Source of the DNA: Epilithonimonas sp. JDS | GTDB lineage: Bacteria > Bacteroidota > Bacteroidia > Flavobacteriales > Weeksellaceae | Assembly: GCF_021261315.1 (NCBI RefSeq) | Contig: NZ_JAJSAX010000001.1 | Location: forward strand, 868,001-932,000 | Length of the DNA: 64,000 nt | Reading direction: 5' to 3' | Shown: positions 16,954 through 26,480 of the stretch, piece after piece | Layout: every line of letters begins with the position of its first letter | Numbering within the stretch: the stretch's first letter is position 1 | Translations under genes and position numbers: made by a program | Notes under the pieces: generated by a model | What the model saw: only the letters and a program-made list of their open reading frames with translations | The model's database searches: none | What the model was told of the DNA's origin: nothing

Positions 16954-17991
16954 ATGATTATCCCTTTCAAAAGAATCAAATCCACTTACATCTACCATTG
17001 TGTCATCTGGATTATTCTGATTTTCTTCAAACTCATTATGGATTATTCCTTTTTCGGAAATCTGATGTTACTAATGAATTTGAAAGTATTCGTTGTTTTT
17101 ATGGCGATTTTTTATATCAATTACGGTCTATTTCTGCCGTTTATCATTAAACAAAATCCAAGAACGAGAATCACGATTGTCTTCACCTTCGTCATATTGT
17201 ATATTGCATCATTTATATTTTTTATGCCGCATCATCCGCCATTTCCGCCGAAAGAATTTCCGAAACCCGGCAGGATGATGAAGCCTTTTGAACACGGACT
17301 CAATTTCCACGATATGTTTTTCAAGATTGGGCTGTTCTCAATCATTTTCAGCACTTTGCTTTTCTTTGTGGATAAATGGCTGGAGAATCAGAAGATGATC
17401 AAAGCATTGGAATTTGAGAGACAGTCCAGCGAACTGAAAATCCTGAGGGAACAAATCAATCCGCACTTTTTCTTTAATGCTTTGAACAGTATTTATTCCC
17501 TTTCCATCACAAAGTCCAAAGATACGCCGAGAGTGATTCTGATATTATCGGACATTATGAGGTATGTGCTGAATGATAAAAACGGGCAGAAAAACAATCT
17601 GAATGATGAGATCATTAATATCAAAAAATACATCGAGATACAGTCCATTCGATTTAATAAATTCAATAATATCAACTGGCAGTTCTATGGAAACTTCGAA
17701 GCGCATCAAATCGAACCGCTTCTGTTACTGACTTTTATTGAAAATGCTTTCAAATATGCAGATTTCAAGAAAGGTCCTTTGGATATTCTGATTAATTTGA
17801 AAGATGGTGTTCTTAACTTTAATGTAAAGAATTTTTACGAAACGAAACCAAGCGAAAGAACTGCTAACAACAAGCTCGGAATCAAAAACACCAAAATGAA
17901 ACTGGATCTACTATATCCCGAAAAATACAAGCTGGACATCCATGATAACGGATCCGAATACGAAATAAATCTAACCCTTCAACTGGACTAA
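16954..17991 (+). CDS. LytS/AlgZ-type membrane histidine kinase
   Basis: This 345-aa protein has four predicted membrane helices (about 12-30, 37-62, 73-91 and 122-140) with a Pro/His-rich loop PHHPPFPP between helices 3 and 4. It then has the His_kinase domain with phospho-accepting His171 in EQINPHFFFNALNSI and a C-terminal HATPase N box ENAFKYA. Kinases of this type pair with LytTR response regulators, and one starts 3 nt downstream. The His-rich loop might sense a metal or protein partner, possibly the kelch/DUF4907 proteins. The ATG at 16954 fits the membrane topology better than an upstream TTG. Confidence 0.9.
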   Translation: MIIPFKRIKSTYIYHCVIWIILIFFKLIMDYSFFGNLMLLMNLKVFVVFMAIFYINYGLFLPFIIKQNPRTRITIVFTFVILYIASFIFFMPHHPPFPPKEFPKPGRMMKPFEHGLNFHDMFFKIGLFSIIFSTLLFFVDKWLENQKMIKALEFERQSSELKILREQINPHFFFNALNSIYSLSITKSKDTPRVILILSDIMRYVLNDKNGQKNNLNDEIINIKKYIEIQSIRFNKFNNINWQFYGNFEAHQIEPLLLLTFIENAFKYADFKKGPLDILINLKDGVLNFNVKNFYETKPSERTANNKLGIKNTKMKLDLLYPEKYKLDIHDNGSEYEINLTLQLD

Positions 17992-17993
17992 AA

Positions 17994-18698
17994 ATGAATT
18001 GCATCATTGTAGATGACGAAGAATTGGCGCATCACGTTATAGAAGAATATATCTCCAGAATCCCCTTCCTGAATCTTGTGGCCAACTGCTACGACATCCA
18101 GGAAACCATCGGTGTTTTGCAGAACAGCAGCGTGGATCTGATCTTTCTGGACATCAATCTTCCCAACATTTCCGGCATCGAGTTTCTGAAAAGCTTCAAC
18201 AAACTCCCAAATGTCATTATCACAACAGCTTATGATAATTGTGCCATTCAGGGTTTTGAGATGGATGTGATTGATTATTTATTAAAGCCATTCTCTTTCG
18301 AAAGATTCCTGAAGGCGGCTTACAAAAGTTACAATCTATCGAATAATAAAAAGTTGCTACAGGAAACAACGGCTGCACTTAAAGAATCTTTCATCTTCGT
18401 ACGATCCAACAACGAAGATGTGAAGCTGAATCTGGAAGAGATTACAAGAATCAATGCGCTCAAAGATTACATCATAATTTACACCAACACCCGTAAACTG
18501 ATCGTGCATCAAACAATGAAATCGATAATGGAGAAAATCAATTATGAGAATTTTATCCGGGTTCATAATTCGCATATCGTATCGCTTCATCATCTGCAAA
18601 GTGTGGGGAAAAACAGCATTATGATCGGCGATGAGAGAATTCCTGTAAGCGAAAAGTACAAGCCGTTTCTGACAGGAATTATCGACAGATATAAATAA
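17994..18698 (+). CDS. LytTR-family response regulator
   Basis: This 234-aa protein has a receiver domain (1-120) with the acidic pair Asp7-Asp8, phospho-acceptor Asp53 in FLDINLP and Lys98 in LLKPF, followed by a LytTR DNA-binding domain (about 130-232, with FIRVHNSHIVSL). It should be phosphorylated by the kinase encoded 3 nt upstream and bind direct-repeat DNA. The inverted repeats near 15432-15504 are one possible target but not the direct repeats typical of LytTR. Confidence 0.93.
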   Translation: MNCIIVDDEELAHHVIEEYISRIPFLNLVANCYDIQETIGVLQNSSVDLIFLDINLPNISGIEFLKSFNKLPNVIITTAYDNCAIQGFEMDVIDYLLKPFSFERFLKAAYKSYNLSNNKKLLQETTAALKESFIFVRSNNEDVKLNLEEITRINALKDYIIIYTNTRKLIVHQTMKSIMEKINYENFIRVHNSHIVSLHHLQSVGKNSIMIGDERIPVSEKYKPFLTGIIDRYK

Positions 18699-18782
18699 AA
18701 TGATAAAGATTTAATCGTCAATCCAAAGTTTAGTTAAATTTGAAAAAACACCCCTTGTAAGTTCCTCTGGATCGGCCGCTAC

Positions 18783-18883
18783 ACGTGTGCGCAGAGACAA
18801 ATGCCTCGTGTGCGCATGCGTGGACTCGTCTCTGCGCACGCGTCCGTTCTCCTCTGCGCATGATTTAGACGGACGATGCGCAG
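18783..18883. repeat. GC-rich hairpin region
   Basis: The first hairpin has 16-bp arms ACGTGTGCGCAGAGAC (18783-18798) and GTCTCTGCGCACGCGT (18828-18843), with one G-T pair. A second set pairs CTGCGCAT (18854-18861) with ATGCGCAG (18876-18883), and CGTCCG (18841-18846) with CGGACG (18870-18875). The GC content is far above the surroundings. It may be a repeat element or structured RNA; no ORF is seen in this spacer. Confidence 0.6.
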
Positions 18884-18973
18884 CAGCTAAGAATGTGGTC
18901 CAATTTTCTTAAAAATCGGTTTCAGTAATCGGAATATAAATTTTATATTCACGGTCTTAAAAAATCATTGAAT

Positions 18974-19681
18974 ATGAGTGTTCACATTAGTGCTAAAAAA
19001 GGAGAAATCGCCAAAACAGTTTTGATGCCCGGCGATCCGCTAAGAGCTAAATATATTGCTGATAATTTCCTGACCGATGCAAAACTGGTAAGCCAGACCA
19101 GAAATATTTTCTTCTACACGGGACTTTATAAAGGCAAAGAAATCACCGTTGGAGCGAGCGGAATGGGATTTCCAAGTATTGGAATCTATTCTTTTGAATT
19201 GTTTACAGAATACGAGGTTGAGACGATCATCAGAATCGGAACTTGTGGTGCTTACACGCCGGAACTGAAATTATTTGACATTCTAAACGTAGAAAATGCC
19301 GCGAGTGAAAGTACCTATGCAAAGTTTGCGTGGGGAATTGAGGAAGATATCATTGCCAACCAAGGTTCTGCTTTTGATAAAATTAATGAAACTGCTAGAG
19401 AATTAGGACTTGATGCGAAAGCAACCAACATCCATTCTAGCGATATCTTCTACAGAAAAGATCCTGCTGTTCCGGAAATTGCTGTGAGACACAATTGTCC
19501 GGCTGTAGAGATGGAAGCTTTTGCACTGTTTGCCAATGCTAAACATTTAGGTAAAAATGCAGCGACAATTTTAACGGTTTCTGATATTATTCCAACGAAA
19601 GAATTTATCTCGGCAGACCAGAGAGAAAGTGCTTTGAGAACGATGATGGAATTGTCTTTGGAAACGGCTTTGAAGTTTTAA
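18974..19681 (+). CDS. deoD: purine-nucleoside phosphorylase (DeoD type)
   Basis: This 235-aa protein has the hexameric DeoD pattern: MSVHISAKKGEIA, VLMPGDPLRA near residue 20 (phosphate binding), GMGFPS, IRIGTCGAY and the nucleoside-binding VEMEAFALF, with the catalytic Asp in TVSDII. It splits purine nucleosides with phosphate to base and ribose-1-phosphate in the cytoplasm for salvage. It is monocistronic: a hairpin-rich region lies upstream and a bidirectional terminator downstream. The ATG at 18974 gives the usual N-terminus and is preferred to a TTG two codons upstream. Confidence 0.96.
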   Translation: MSVHISAKKGEIAKTVLMPGDPLRAKYIADNFLTDAKLVSQTRNIFFYTGLYKGKEITVGASGMGFPSIGIYSFELFTEYEVETIIRIGTCGAYTPELKLFDILNVENAASESTYAKFAWGIEEDIIANQGSAFDKINETARELGLDAKATNIHSSDIFYRKDPAVPEIAVRHNCPAVEMEAFALFANAKHLGKNAATILTVSDIIPTKEFISADQRESALRTMMELSLETALKF

Positions 19682-19702
19682 TCGACGTTAATTATTGAAA
19701 TA

Positions 19703-19736
19703 AAAAAATGCTTCTGAGATTTCAGAAGCATTTTTA
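19703..19736. terminator. bidirectional terminator
   Basis: AAAATGCTTCTGA and TCAGAAGCATTTT form a long stem with A and T runs on both sides, between the converging deoD and M4 protease genes. Confidence 0.9.
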
Positions 19737-19758
19737 TTGGTTTTAAGGTTTCGGAATA

Positions 19759-22311
19759 TTATTTCTTGATCACTTTTACAGAGTTGCTTTCTGTTTCAGA
19801 ATTTACTTTTAAAATATAAGTTCCATTAAGAAGCTGGCTCATATCCAATGAAGCTTTGTTTACATTATTCACATTGAATTTCTGAATCAACTGTCCAGTA
19901 GCGCTGTAAACTTCCACATTTTTCAGACTTGTATTTTTGCTATTCTGAATCGTCACAAATCCTGAAGTCGGATTCGGATACACTTGAATTCCGTTTTGCT
20001 TCTGGGTATCCTCTACCGCCAGAACGCTGCAGTTGTACACATAAACCTCGTCCAGATACCAGCCTTCAATACCATTGCATCCATCCGTTCCCATCTCGAA
20101 ACGGAATTTGATATTAGATCCGGAAACCACACCTATTTTTGAAAGATCGATCACACTTTGTCCCCAGCTTCCGCCAAGAGAACCGCCGTCTGTACCAGTG
20201 AAAGCACGCTGTCCTTTCAAAGGATTGTCATTGCTTGCTGTTCCGTCCAAAGTGCTGTTGTAACCATTTTGAGTAAATGCCGTTATTGGAAGTAATGTCC
20301 ACGCACCGCCATTCAAACTGTATTTGATATTGCCGCCATCCCAAGTAGCTTCTGTTGCTACATAGTGGTTGAACGCCATCTCATATTTCCCACCGGAGAA
20401 AGCCGGAATCGTAATCTGCGGACTCTCCAGACGAAGAATACCGTTTTGAAGATTGGATGCGCAATCCCCGTTGATAGGATCTACCGCAAAAATTGCTTTT
20501 CCTGTTCTACCTTTTGGTAAATTATCTTTAACAGTCCAGTCTCTCGCTTCCCAAGTGGATGGTTTTGTAGGAACATTGGAAACCGTCCAGTTTCCTAAGC
20601 CATTTTCCCAAGTCTCTTTGAGCAAAGGATTAGATGTTGCGCTAGCACAAAGATCCGGAACCGGTTTCAGAAGCGGTGTGTAATTACATTGCGTAGCCGG
20701 CGAAGATCTCAGCTGAACTGCCAGAATTCCGTTTCTGATATTCTGAAGATCTGCTGAGGTAAACATTTGCCCAGATTGTCCGGCTGCTGTTCCTGAAGTA
20801 GATAATCCCTGAAGATTGATACCAATCAAATCGTTGGCTGCTGCTTCCAGAGCGTCCGCAAAGTTTGCAAAATCGCTGGTCGCTGTCAGATAAGTGGTCT
20901 GAGCTTTCCACCAAAGGTGTGCTGCTTTCACAAATCCAATTCCTGTCATCGTGTAACCATTGTAAGTTCCGCCATCTACCAGCAAAGCATATAAATGGTT
21001 GGTAACACCGGAATTGGTATGCACTCCTCCACTATCAGTTGTTCCGCAGAAATAGTTGGATGTATCCAGCACTTTTGCAGGATCGCCGTTACAGTTTGGA
21101 TTCCACATGTCACGGATGGCACCGCCAAAAGCTGTGGCATCTTCACCCATTTTCCAACGGACAGATCCCGGATTGCAGGCTGTAGTTGTTCTAACACTAA
21201 GATTTTCGCCTTCGTCCTGATAATTATTTATAATGTCAATCGTTTCTCCCCAGACATCAGAGTAAGATTCATTCAACGCGCCGGATTGGTATTGATAAAT
21301 CAAACCACTGGTGTACTCTGTGTAAGCGTGTCCCCACTCGTGAGCGATCACGTCATCTGTTGCCGTTCCGTCGCAATAGCCTGCGTAAGTTCCGTTCCAT
21401 CTTGCATTAGGACAAGAGATGGTAGGATCGTTATTTACAGTTATCATAGAATGATCGGCTGCGTCATAAGAAACATAACCGAACGCATTTTTGAAGAAAT
21501 TGTAAACGTGTTCAGAAGTGGTCACTTCATTTTGCTGCCAGATGCTGAGCGTTCCCGGGAAAGCGTCGCCTTCTTTCCATTTTAGGTTGGCAGCGTTGGT
21601 ATTGGTTTCGTATAATTTTCTGTCGATGGGATGAATTCCTGTGAACTGATCCACCAATTCCCCCGTGTGAGCATCGATGAACAGGAATTCTCTGACATCT
21701 ACTTTATTGGTCACTTCTACTTCATAAGCCAGATAAGAAGTTACAAAGCCCCCTTGAACCAGATTTTTCGGAAAGATCAAAAGGTTGGTTTTCGCTGCTT
21801 GCAAAGGTTTGTTCGACTTATTCAGATCCTGTTTTGAAACTAAACTTTTTGCGATATTTTCTGCGTCACCAGAAGAAATATCTGGTGTCACATTCACCTT
21901 GATATTAGAAATTGCATTTCCGTTGATGGAAGACAATTCTTCCTTGCTGTTAAAATGGAATTTCAAAAGGGCGTCATAAACGGGAATGCCTTGGTGCTGC
22001 TGTCTGTAGATCACGTTTTTTAATCCGTAATTATCCGTCTTCTCTTCTACGAAAACCAAATCATTAACAGATTTCAGGTTAAATGCTTTGAAATTTTCTA
22101 CTAAAAATTCTGCAGATTTGGCTTTTGCGCCAGCCGATTTCAGCTTTAGAGCATTAGCATTTCCGAAAAGAATAAAGTTGGGATTGGAAGTACTGTTACT
22201 GATGGTAACGTTGGCATTTGTTTGTTTTTTGAGCTTTGCCAATTCTTTTGATTCCTGAGCGAAACCGCAAGTGTAAGCCAGTGCAAGGAGTAGAGTTACT
22301 GTCTTCTTCAT
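19759..22311 (-). CDS. secreted M4-family metallopeptidase with T9SS sorting domain
   Basis: This 850-aa protein has a signal peptide (1-18), an N-terminal FTP/PepSY propeptide (about 50-225), then the thermolysin-like catalytic domain with zinc ligands His334 and His338 in HEWGH and Glu358 in GALNESYSD. A jellyroll-like region follows (about 560-760) and a C-terminal T9SS type A domain (about 775-850, starting with YPNPTSG). It is exported by Sec, moved across the outer membrane by type IX secretion and activated by propeptide removal, then digests extracellular protein. It is a single gene with terminators on each side. Confidence 0.95.
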   Translation of the reverse strand: MKKTVTLLLALAYTCGFAQESKELAKLKKQTNANVTISNSTSNPNFILFGNANALKLKSAGAKAKSAEFLVENFKAFNLKSVNDLVFVEEKTDNYGLKNVIYRQQHQGIPVYDALLKFHFNSKEELSSINGNAISNIKVNVTPDISSGDAENIAKSLVSKQDLNKSNKPLQAAKTNLLIFPKNLVQGGFVTSYLAYEVEVTNKVDVREFLFIDAHTGELVDQFTGIHPIDRKLYETNTNAANLKWKEGDAFPGTLSIWQQNEVTTSEHVYNFFKNAFGYVSYDAADHSMITVNNDPTISCPNARWNGTYAGYCDGTATDDVIAHEWGHAYTEYTSGLIYQYQSGALNESYSDVWGETIDIINNYQDEGENLSVRTTTACNPGSVRWKMGEDATAFGGAIRDMWNPNCNGDPAKVLDTSNYFCGTTDSGGVHTNSGVTNHLYALLVDGGTYNGYTMTGIGFVKAAHLWWKAQTTYLTATSDFANFADALEAAANDLIGINLQGLSTSGTAAGQSGQMFTSADLQNIRNGILAVQLRSSPATQCNYTPLLKPVPDLCASATSNPLLKETWENGLGNWTVSNVPTKPSTWEARDWTVKDNLPKGRTGKAIFAVDPINGDCASNLQNGILRLESPQITIPAFSGGKYEMAFNHYVATEATWDGGNIKYSLNGGAWTLLPITAFTQNGYNSTLDGTASNDNPLKGQRAFTGTDGGSLGGSWGQSVIDLSKIGVVSGSNIKFRFEMGTDGCNGIEGWYLDEVYVYNCSVLAVEDTQKQNGIQVYPNPTSGFVTIQNSKNTSLKNVEVYSATGQLIQKFNVNNVNKASLDMSQLLNGTYILKVNSETESNSVKVIKK

Positions 22312-22391
22312 TTTTAAATTTTATTGAAAACAAATATACCTATTATTCCCTGCATTATACTTAACGATAAATGTTAAATATTGAGAAATCA

Positions 22392-23768
22392 CTAAAAACT
22401 CAAACCTGAAACATTCATTTGCAACTGCGCTTTGGTATCAATAACTATTGTAATATATTTTTCTGACAAAAGAAATTTTGTTGGTTTCAGATCTAAGACA
22501 TTTCCTTGCAGTTTGATGCCTTTTACATACTCTTTGTTGAAGTTTTCCATCATACTTTTTCTGGAGGAATTTTCGATGTCCAAAAGCGGAATACCGTAAT
22601 CCTTCTCAATCATTCTTCGGATTTTCCCTTCAAATAAAACAGTCAGGGTTTTCTGAAAGAAGTTCTTCGTTTTAAGATTGAAATCCGTGACATCGAGTTT
22701 GATCTTATGTTCTTCCGCACTGTAGAATGGTTTTCCTTTGATGAAAGCTGTTCCATTGACTTCGCCCGTCGTTTGCGCTTCGATCACGACGTTTTCTTTT
22801 TCTTGATAGACTTTGATGTCCGTAATCTTTACTTTTTTATCCTCGCTGCTCATCGCAAATTCTTTATTAAGGAATTGTTGTTTTGCAATCCTTGTGGCTT
22901 CATTAAAACTGATATTCGCAGTCGTTTGAAGATTGAAGATGTTTTGAAGATTGGGATTCAATGTAAAATTCGGAATCGTGTTGACATCTCTCGTTGCAAG
23001 CGGAATTTGCCCGACATAGGTTTCGGAATAAAGGTCGATCCCGATGGTCATTTTGATTTTATCTTGAAAAACCTGAAGTGGCGACATATAAGTGCTTTGA
23101 GGCGAAATTTTTAGCCACGTGTTATATTCTTCAGAAACATTGATGGGTTTTGAAAATTGATTCCAAGCCATCACGAGATAAGGCTGAAGGTTGAACTGTG
23201 ATTTGATCTGCTGATCGATGATGGTCGTGAATTTATTCTGTTGTTCTTTCAACGTACTTTCAATTAGTGGTGCAATCGGGATCTTAATTTTCCTGTAATC
23301 CAAAACCGGTTTTTGTGTCCAAACAAATCCTGCCGTTGTGGTTTTGGTATTCAATCTCCAATCGGATGAGGCCGAAATATTCGTAATAAAATTCATTATC
23401 AAATTGAAGTTCGTGTCCTGATAAACATAATACCCGAAAGTTCCATAGCCTTTTTGTGCCCATATTTTCAACGGAACAGAGATCATCAATCGATTTCCTG
23501 TCAATGCTTTTATGGCAATGTTGCCTTGCTTCTCAACTTTCACTTTGAACTGGTCATTGTTGTTGTCTGTGTAGGATTGATCTTCATACAAAACACCTTT
23601 CACAGATTGATTGATCAAACTATTGATCTCCGAAATCGGAAGTGAAACCGGCAAAGTGATATTGGATTTGATCTTTGGCAACGTGTAAACCGGCTCTGAT
23701 GCTTGAGAGCAAGCGATAAAACTTAACAATAAAAAATATAATGATGTGAACTTTCGAATTGGATTCAT
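22392..23768 (-). CDS. DUF4403 family lipoprotein
   Basis: This 458-aa protein has a lipoprotein-type signal (FIAC, Cys20) and the DUF4403 pattern: LPKIKSNITLPVSLPISEIN near residue 30 and VKISPQ-like strands in the middle, including the WTQKPVLD segment. The fold is thought to resemble tubular lipid-binding proteins, but this is not established for this protein. It is located at the envelope. The M4 protease gene follows on the same strand after 80 nt. No enzyme motif is visible. Confidence 0.8.
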   Translation of the reverse strand: MNPIRKFTSLYFLLLSFIACSQASEPVYTLPKIKSNITLPVSLPISEINSLINQSVKGVLYEDQSYTDNNNDQFKVKVEKQGNIAIKALTGNRLMISVPLKIWAQKGYGTFGYYVYQDTNFNLIMNFITNISASSDWRLNTKTTTAGFVWTQKPVLDYRKIKIPIAPLIESTLKEQQNKFTTIIDQQIKSQFNLQPYLVMAWNQFSKPINVSEEYNTWLKISPQSTYMSPLQVFQDKIKMTIGIDLYSETYVGQIPLATRDVNTIPNFTLNPNLQNIFNLQTTANISFNEATRIAKQQFLNKEFAMSSEDKKVKITDIKVYQEKENVVIEAQTTGEVNGTAFIKGKPFYSAEEHKIKLDVTDFNLKTKNFFQKTLTVLFEGKIRRMIEKDYGIPLLDIENSSRKSMMENFNKEYVKGIKLQGNVLDLKPTKFLLSEKYITIVIDTKAQLQMNVSGLSF

Positions 23769-23825
23769 AACTGTTTTTGATGAAATTTAAAACGCAAAAT
23801 TAATGGTTTTATTAATGCTAAAAAC

Positions 23826-23857
23826 AAAAGAGAGCAGGGAAATCCTACTCTCTTTAT
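23826..23857 (-). terminator. terminator
   Basis: AAAGAGAGCAGG and CCTACTCTCTTT form a stem with one mismatch, 25 nt after the stop of the small lipoprotein gene on the minus strand. Confidence 0.7.
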
Positions 23858-23880
23858 ATAACTTCTAATCATTAATTGAC

Positions 23881-24300
23881 TTAAATATAACCAATGTCAC
23901 AGTTTGTAGCAATCCATTTTCCATTAATATATTCAATAAAAGTTATGACATCTATATTTTTATTACTTATCATATAACGTATTTGAAATTTTGTAGGAGA
24001 TATTTTTTTGTAAAAATAAATTTCAATTAAATTATCTTCATTTCGTATATCATTAATTTTATCATTTAATAGTTTTCCAAAAAATTTTATCCGTCTTTTC
24101 AAAGGATTCTCCAATTTGTAAAAGGAAATGAAATATTTATTATGCTTACCAAATTTTAAATGATGTCCACTTCTCAAATCTGCAAAAGAATTTAAAGACA
24201 ACTCGATGAGTGTCGAAATATCTTCTTTTGGTGCATCATAAATTATTTCACTTTTTTTACAACCAATTATTATAAATATTACTAAAAGATAGTGCTTCAT
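23881..24300 (-). CDS. small hypothetical lipoprotein (139 aa)
   Basis: It begins MKHYLLVIFIIIGCKK, a lipoprotein signal with Cys14, followed by a basic, lysine- and isoleucine-rich domain without recognisable motifs. The base composition is more AT-rich than its neighbours, which suggests recent acquisition or relaxed selection. It stands between the GH97 gene and the DUF4403 gene on the same strand, with its own terminator. The ending (TFIEYINGKWIATNCDIGYI) looks like an NTF2-like or DUF4019-like strand pattern, but this is uncertain. Confidence 0.6.
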   Translation of the reverse strand: MKHYLLVIFIIIGCKKSEIIYDAPKEDISTLIELSLNSFADLRSGHHLKFGKHNKYFISFYKLENPLKRRIKFFGKLLNDKINDIRNEDNLIEIYFYKKISPTKFQIRYMISNKNIDVITFIEYINGKWIATNCDIGYI

Positions 24301-24359
24301 TCTATTAATAATTTAAGTTTCAAACACTTACTAAAGTTAAATAAATCTTTAAATAGCGT

Positions 24360-26366
24360 TTAAAGCTTTGTCAAAATCATCGCAACCCCACCACTTCTCG
24401 CCAAGTCAATTGACAAGATTGTTTTGCTATCAACTTCTTTCTCTTCGATGATGATTGGATACGGATTCGTTTCGTAGTCCGCACCTTTCCCATCACGGAA
24501 GATCTTCGCTTTGTATTTTTTATTTGGATCCAGGAACTTCAAATCTAGTTTTACAGTCCTCGCATCTTTGTTGGTGATGCTTCCCAGAAACCAATTATCA
24601 GTCGCTTTATCTCTTCTGGCAATCGTCACAAACTCTCCGATCTTCGCATCTGGAACTACCGTTTTGCTCCAATCTGTCGGGCAAGAGGTGATGAATTCGA
24701 AAGCTGGATTGTTCTCATAATTCTCGATCATATCAGATGCCATTTGAAGCGGGCTGTAGATGACAACGGACAATGCCAACTGCTTCGCCAAGGTCGTGTG
24801 AACCTTCGTATTTGGCAAGACAGGATTTGTGAAATTGAAAGTTCCCGGCGTGAAGTCGATTGGACCAGCTAAACCTCTCGTAAAAGGAATAATCGTTGTG
24901 TGTTCCGGCGGATTGCCACCATCTTTGGACCATGCATCCCATTCCTGACCTCTCACGCCTTCCTGCGTCATCAGATTCGGGAGTGTTCTCTGCAAGCCTG
25001 TCGGCATTACGGGTTCATGATTGTCGATCATAATTTTGTGCTTCGCCGCTTCCTCAATGACTTTTCTGTAATGGCGAACGCCGTATTGGCTGCTGTGTGG
25101 TTGTTTGCCATCCAATTTCCCGCCAACGTAACCGGTTTTTACCACATCAACACCAAACTTTTTGTAATAATCAAAAGCATCACTCATTTGGTTTTCATAG
25201 TTCACCGTGTTTCCGGCTGTCTCGTGGTGACCAATTAAAGTTACATTTTTGGACTTCGCGTAATCTGTGATCTTCTTGATGTCAAAATCTGGATACGGTT
25301 CTGTAAACTTGAAATCTTTCCAATCTTCCCAACCTTTGTTCCAACCTTCCACCAAAACGCCTGAGAACTTATGTTTTGCAGCGAAGTCAATATATCTTAA
25401 AACATTCTCGGTATTTGCACCGTGTTTTGGTCCGGCTTTCCAAGTGTACTTTTCCATATGGATCGCCCACCAGATGCCGATGTATCTTCCAGGTTTGATC
25501 CACGACACGTCTCCAAGTTTGTTTGGTTCGTTCAGATTCAACATCAATCTAGAAAGCATCAGGTCACCTGCAGAATTGGCAATGATCATTGTTCGCCAAG
25601 GTGTGTTGAAAGGTCCCTTAGCAAATACTTTTTCGCCAGTTGCCCAAGGTGTGAGATAACTTTTCAGTTTAGTTGAATTTCCAACTTTTGCGAGATTCAT
25701 TGAGGCGTAATCGGTTAGATTTGCCTGATGAACTGTGAGGAACAAGCCTGACTTGGTTTCCATTGTCAAAGGTGTTGCAACTGTGTCTATTTTTGTAATT
25801 GGATTGGACTTGAACAAGCCTTCGTAAAATTCTGTATTGTAAGGAATCGACCAGGTTTTGTGGTCCTCAGGAAAATTGAATTCCGTCAACTCATCCATTA
25901 TGACAAATTCATTCAGATTCTTTTGTTTAGGAAACTCGTATCGGAAACCGAAACCGTCGTCATAGACTTTAAAATCGATGATGAATTCTCTCGAAAGCTT
26001 TGAATTGTCCTTAACCAAGACCTTCATCTCATTGTAATGGTTTCGAACCTCGATTTCTTCGCCCCAAGGCTGCTTCCAGGTTTCATCAAACTTAGAATGG
26101 GAAATATTTTTAACCAAAAGATTGTCTTTAAGCGAACCATCTTTCAATTCAAATCCTAGAAAAGATGGATCTAGAATAGACTTTCCTTCTTTGGAAACTT
26201 TGTAATAGATCTTGGATTTATCTAATCCTACTTCCAAGACGATCTTCCCATCGGGAGATTTAACGGTGTTATTCTTGAGTGTCTGTGCGAATGTCATCGG
26301 GGAAAATCCTATCAACACGACAAACAGACAGAAGATCTTCAGCAGATCTTTGTGGTGTAATTTCAT
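24360..26366 (-). CDS. glycoside hydrolase family 97 (alpha-glucosidase-like)
   Basis: This 668-aa protein has a signal peptide (about 1-27, ending TFAQ), an N-terminal beta-sandwich (about 28-280), a TIM-barrel catalytic domain (about 290-560) and a C-terminal beta domain, the order of GH97 enzymes such as SusB. Recognisable segments are GIWWAIHMEKYTW, NHEPVMPTG, and EGVRGQEWDAW with the acidic residues of the active site. These resemble the inverting alpha-glucosidase branch. It acts in the periplasm on alpha-glucan oligosaccharides. No SusC/D genes are adjacent. The assignment of branch rests on motif recall only. Confidence 0.9.
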   Translation of the reverse strand: MKLHHKDLLKIFCLFVVLIGFSPMTFAQTLKNNTVKSPDGKIVLEVGLDKSKIYYKVSKEGKSILDPSFLGFELKDGSLKDNLLVKNISHSKFDETWKQPWGEEIEVRNHYNEMKVLVKDNSKLSREFIIDFKVYDDGFGFRYEFPKQKNLNEFVIMDELTEFNFPEDHKTWSIPYNTEFYEGLFKSNPITKIDTVATPLTMETKSGLFLTVHQANLTDYASMNLAKVGNSTKLKSYLTPWATGEKVFAKGPFNTPWRTMIIANSAGDLMLSRLMLNLNEPNKLGDVSWIKPGRYIGIWWAIHMEKYTWKAGPKHGANTENVLRYIDFAAKHKFSGVLVEGWNKGWEDWKDFKFTEPYPDFDIKKITDYAKSKNVTLIGHHETAGNTVNYENQMSDAFDYYKKFGVDVVKTGYVGGKLDGKQPHSSQYGVRHYRKVIEEAAKHKIMIDNHEPVMPTGLQRTLPNLMTQEGVRGQEWDAWSKDGGNPPEHTTIIPFTRGLAGPIDFTPGTFNFTNPVLPNTKVHTTLAKQLALSVVIYSPLQMASDMIENYENNPAFEFITSCPTDWSKTVVPDAKIGEFVTIARRDKATDNWFLGSITNKDARTVKLDLKFLDPNKKYKAKIFRDGKGADYETNPYPIIIEEKEVDSKTILSIDLARSGGVAMILTKL

Positions 26367-26429
26367 TAATACTAATTTTTAAGGTTTATATATATCTACA
26401 AAAATACACTATTGAAATTAACCTATAAA

Positions 26430-26460
26430 AAAAACCATCCCTAAAAAAGAGATGGTTTTG
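26430..26460 (-). terminator. terminator of the ribosomal superoperon
   Basis: AAAACCATC and GATGGTTTT form a 9-bp stem 20 nt after the rplQ stop, with a run of T on the minus strand. Confidence 0.85.
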
Positions 26461-26480
26461 TATTTAAAAACTCAGAATTC

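Noticed and set aside
20995-21585. 196-aa ORF antisense to the M4 protease
   Set aside because: It overlaps the catalytic domain of an intact peptidase gene and has no signal or motif of its own.
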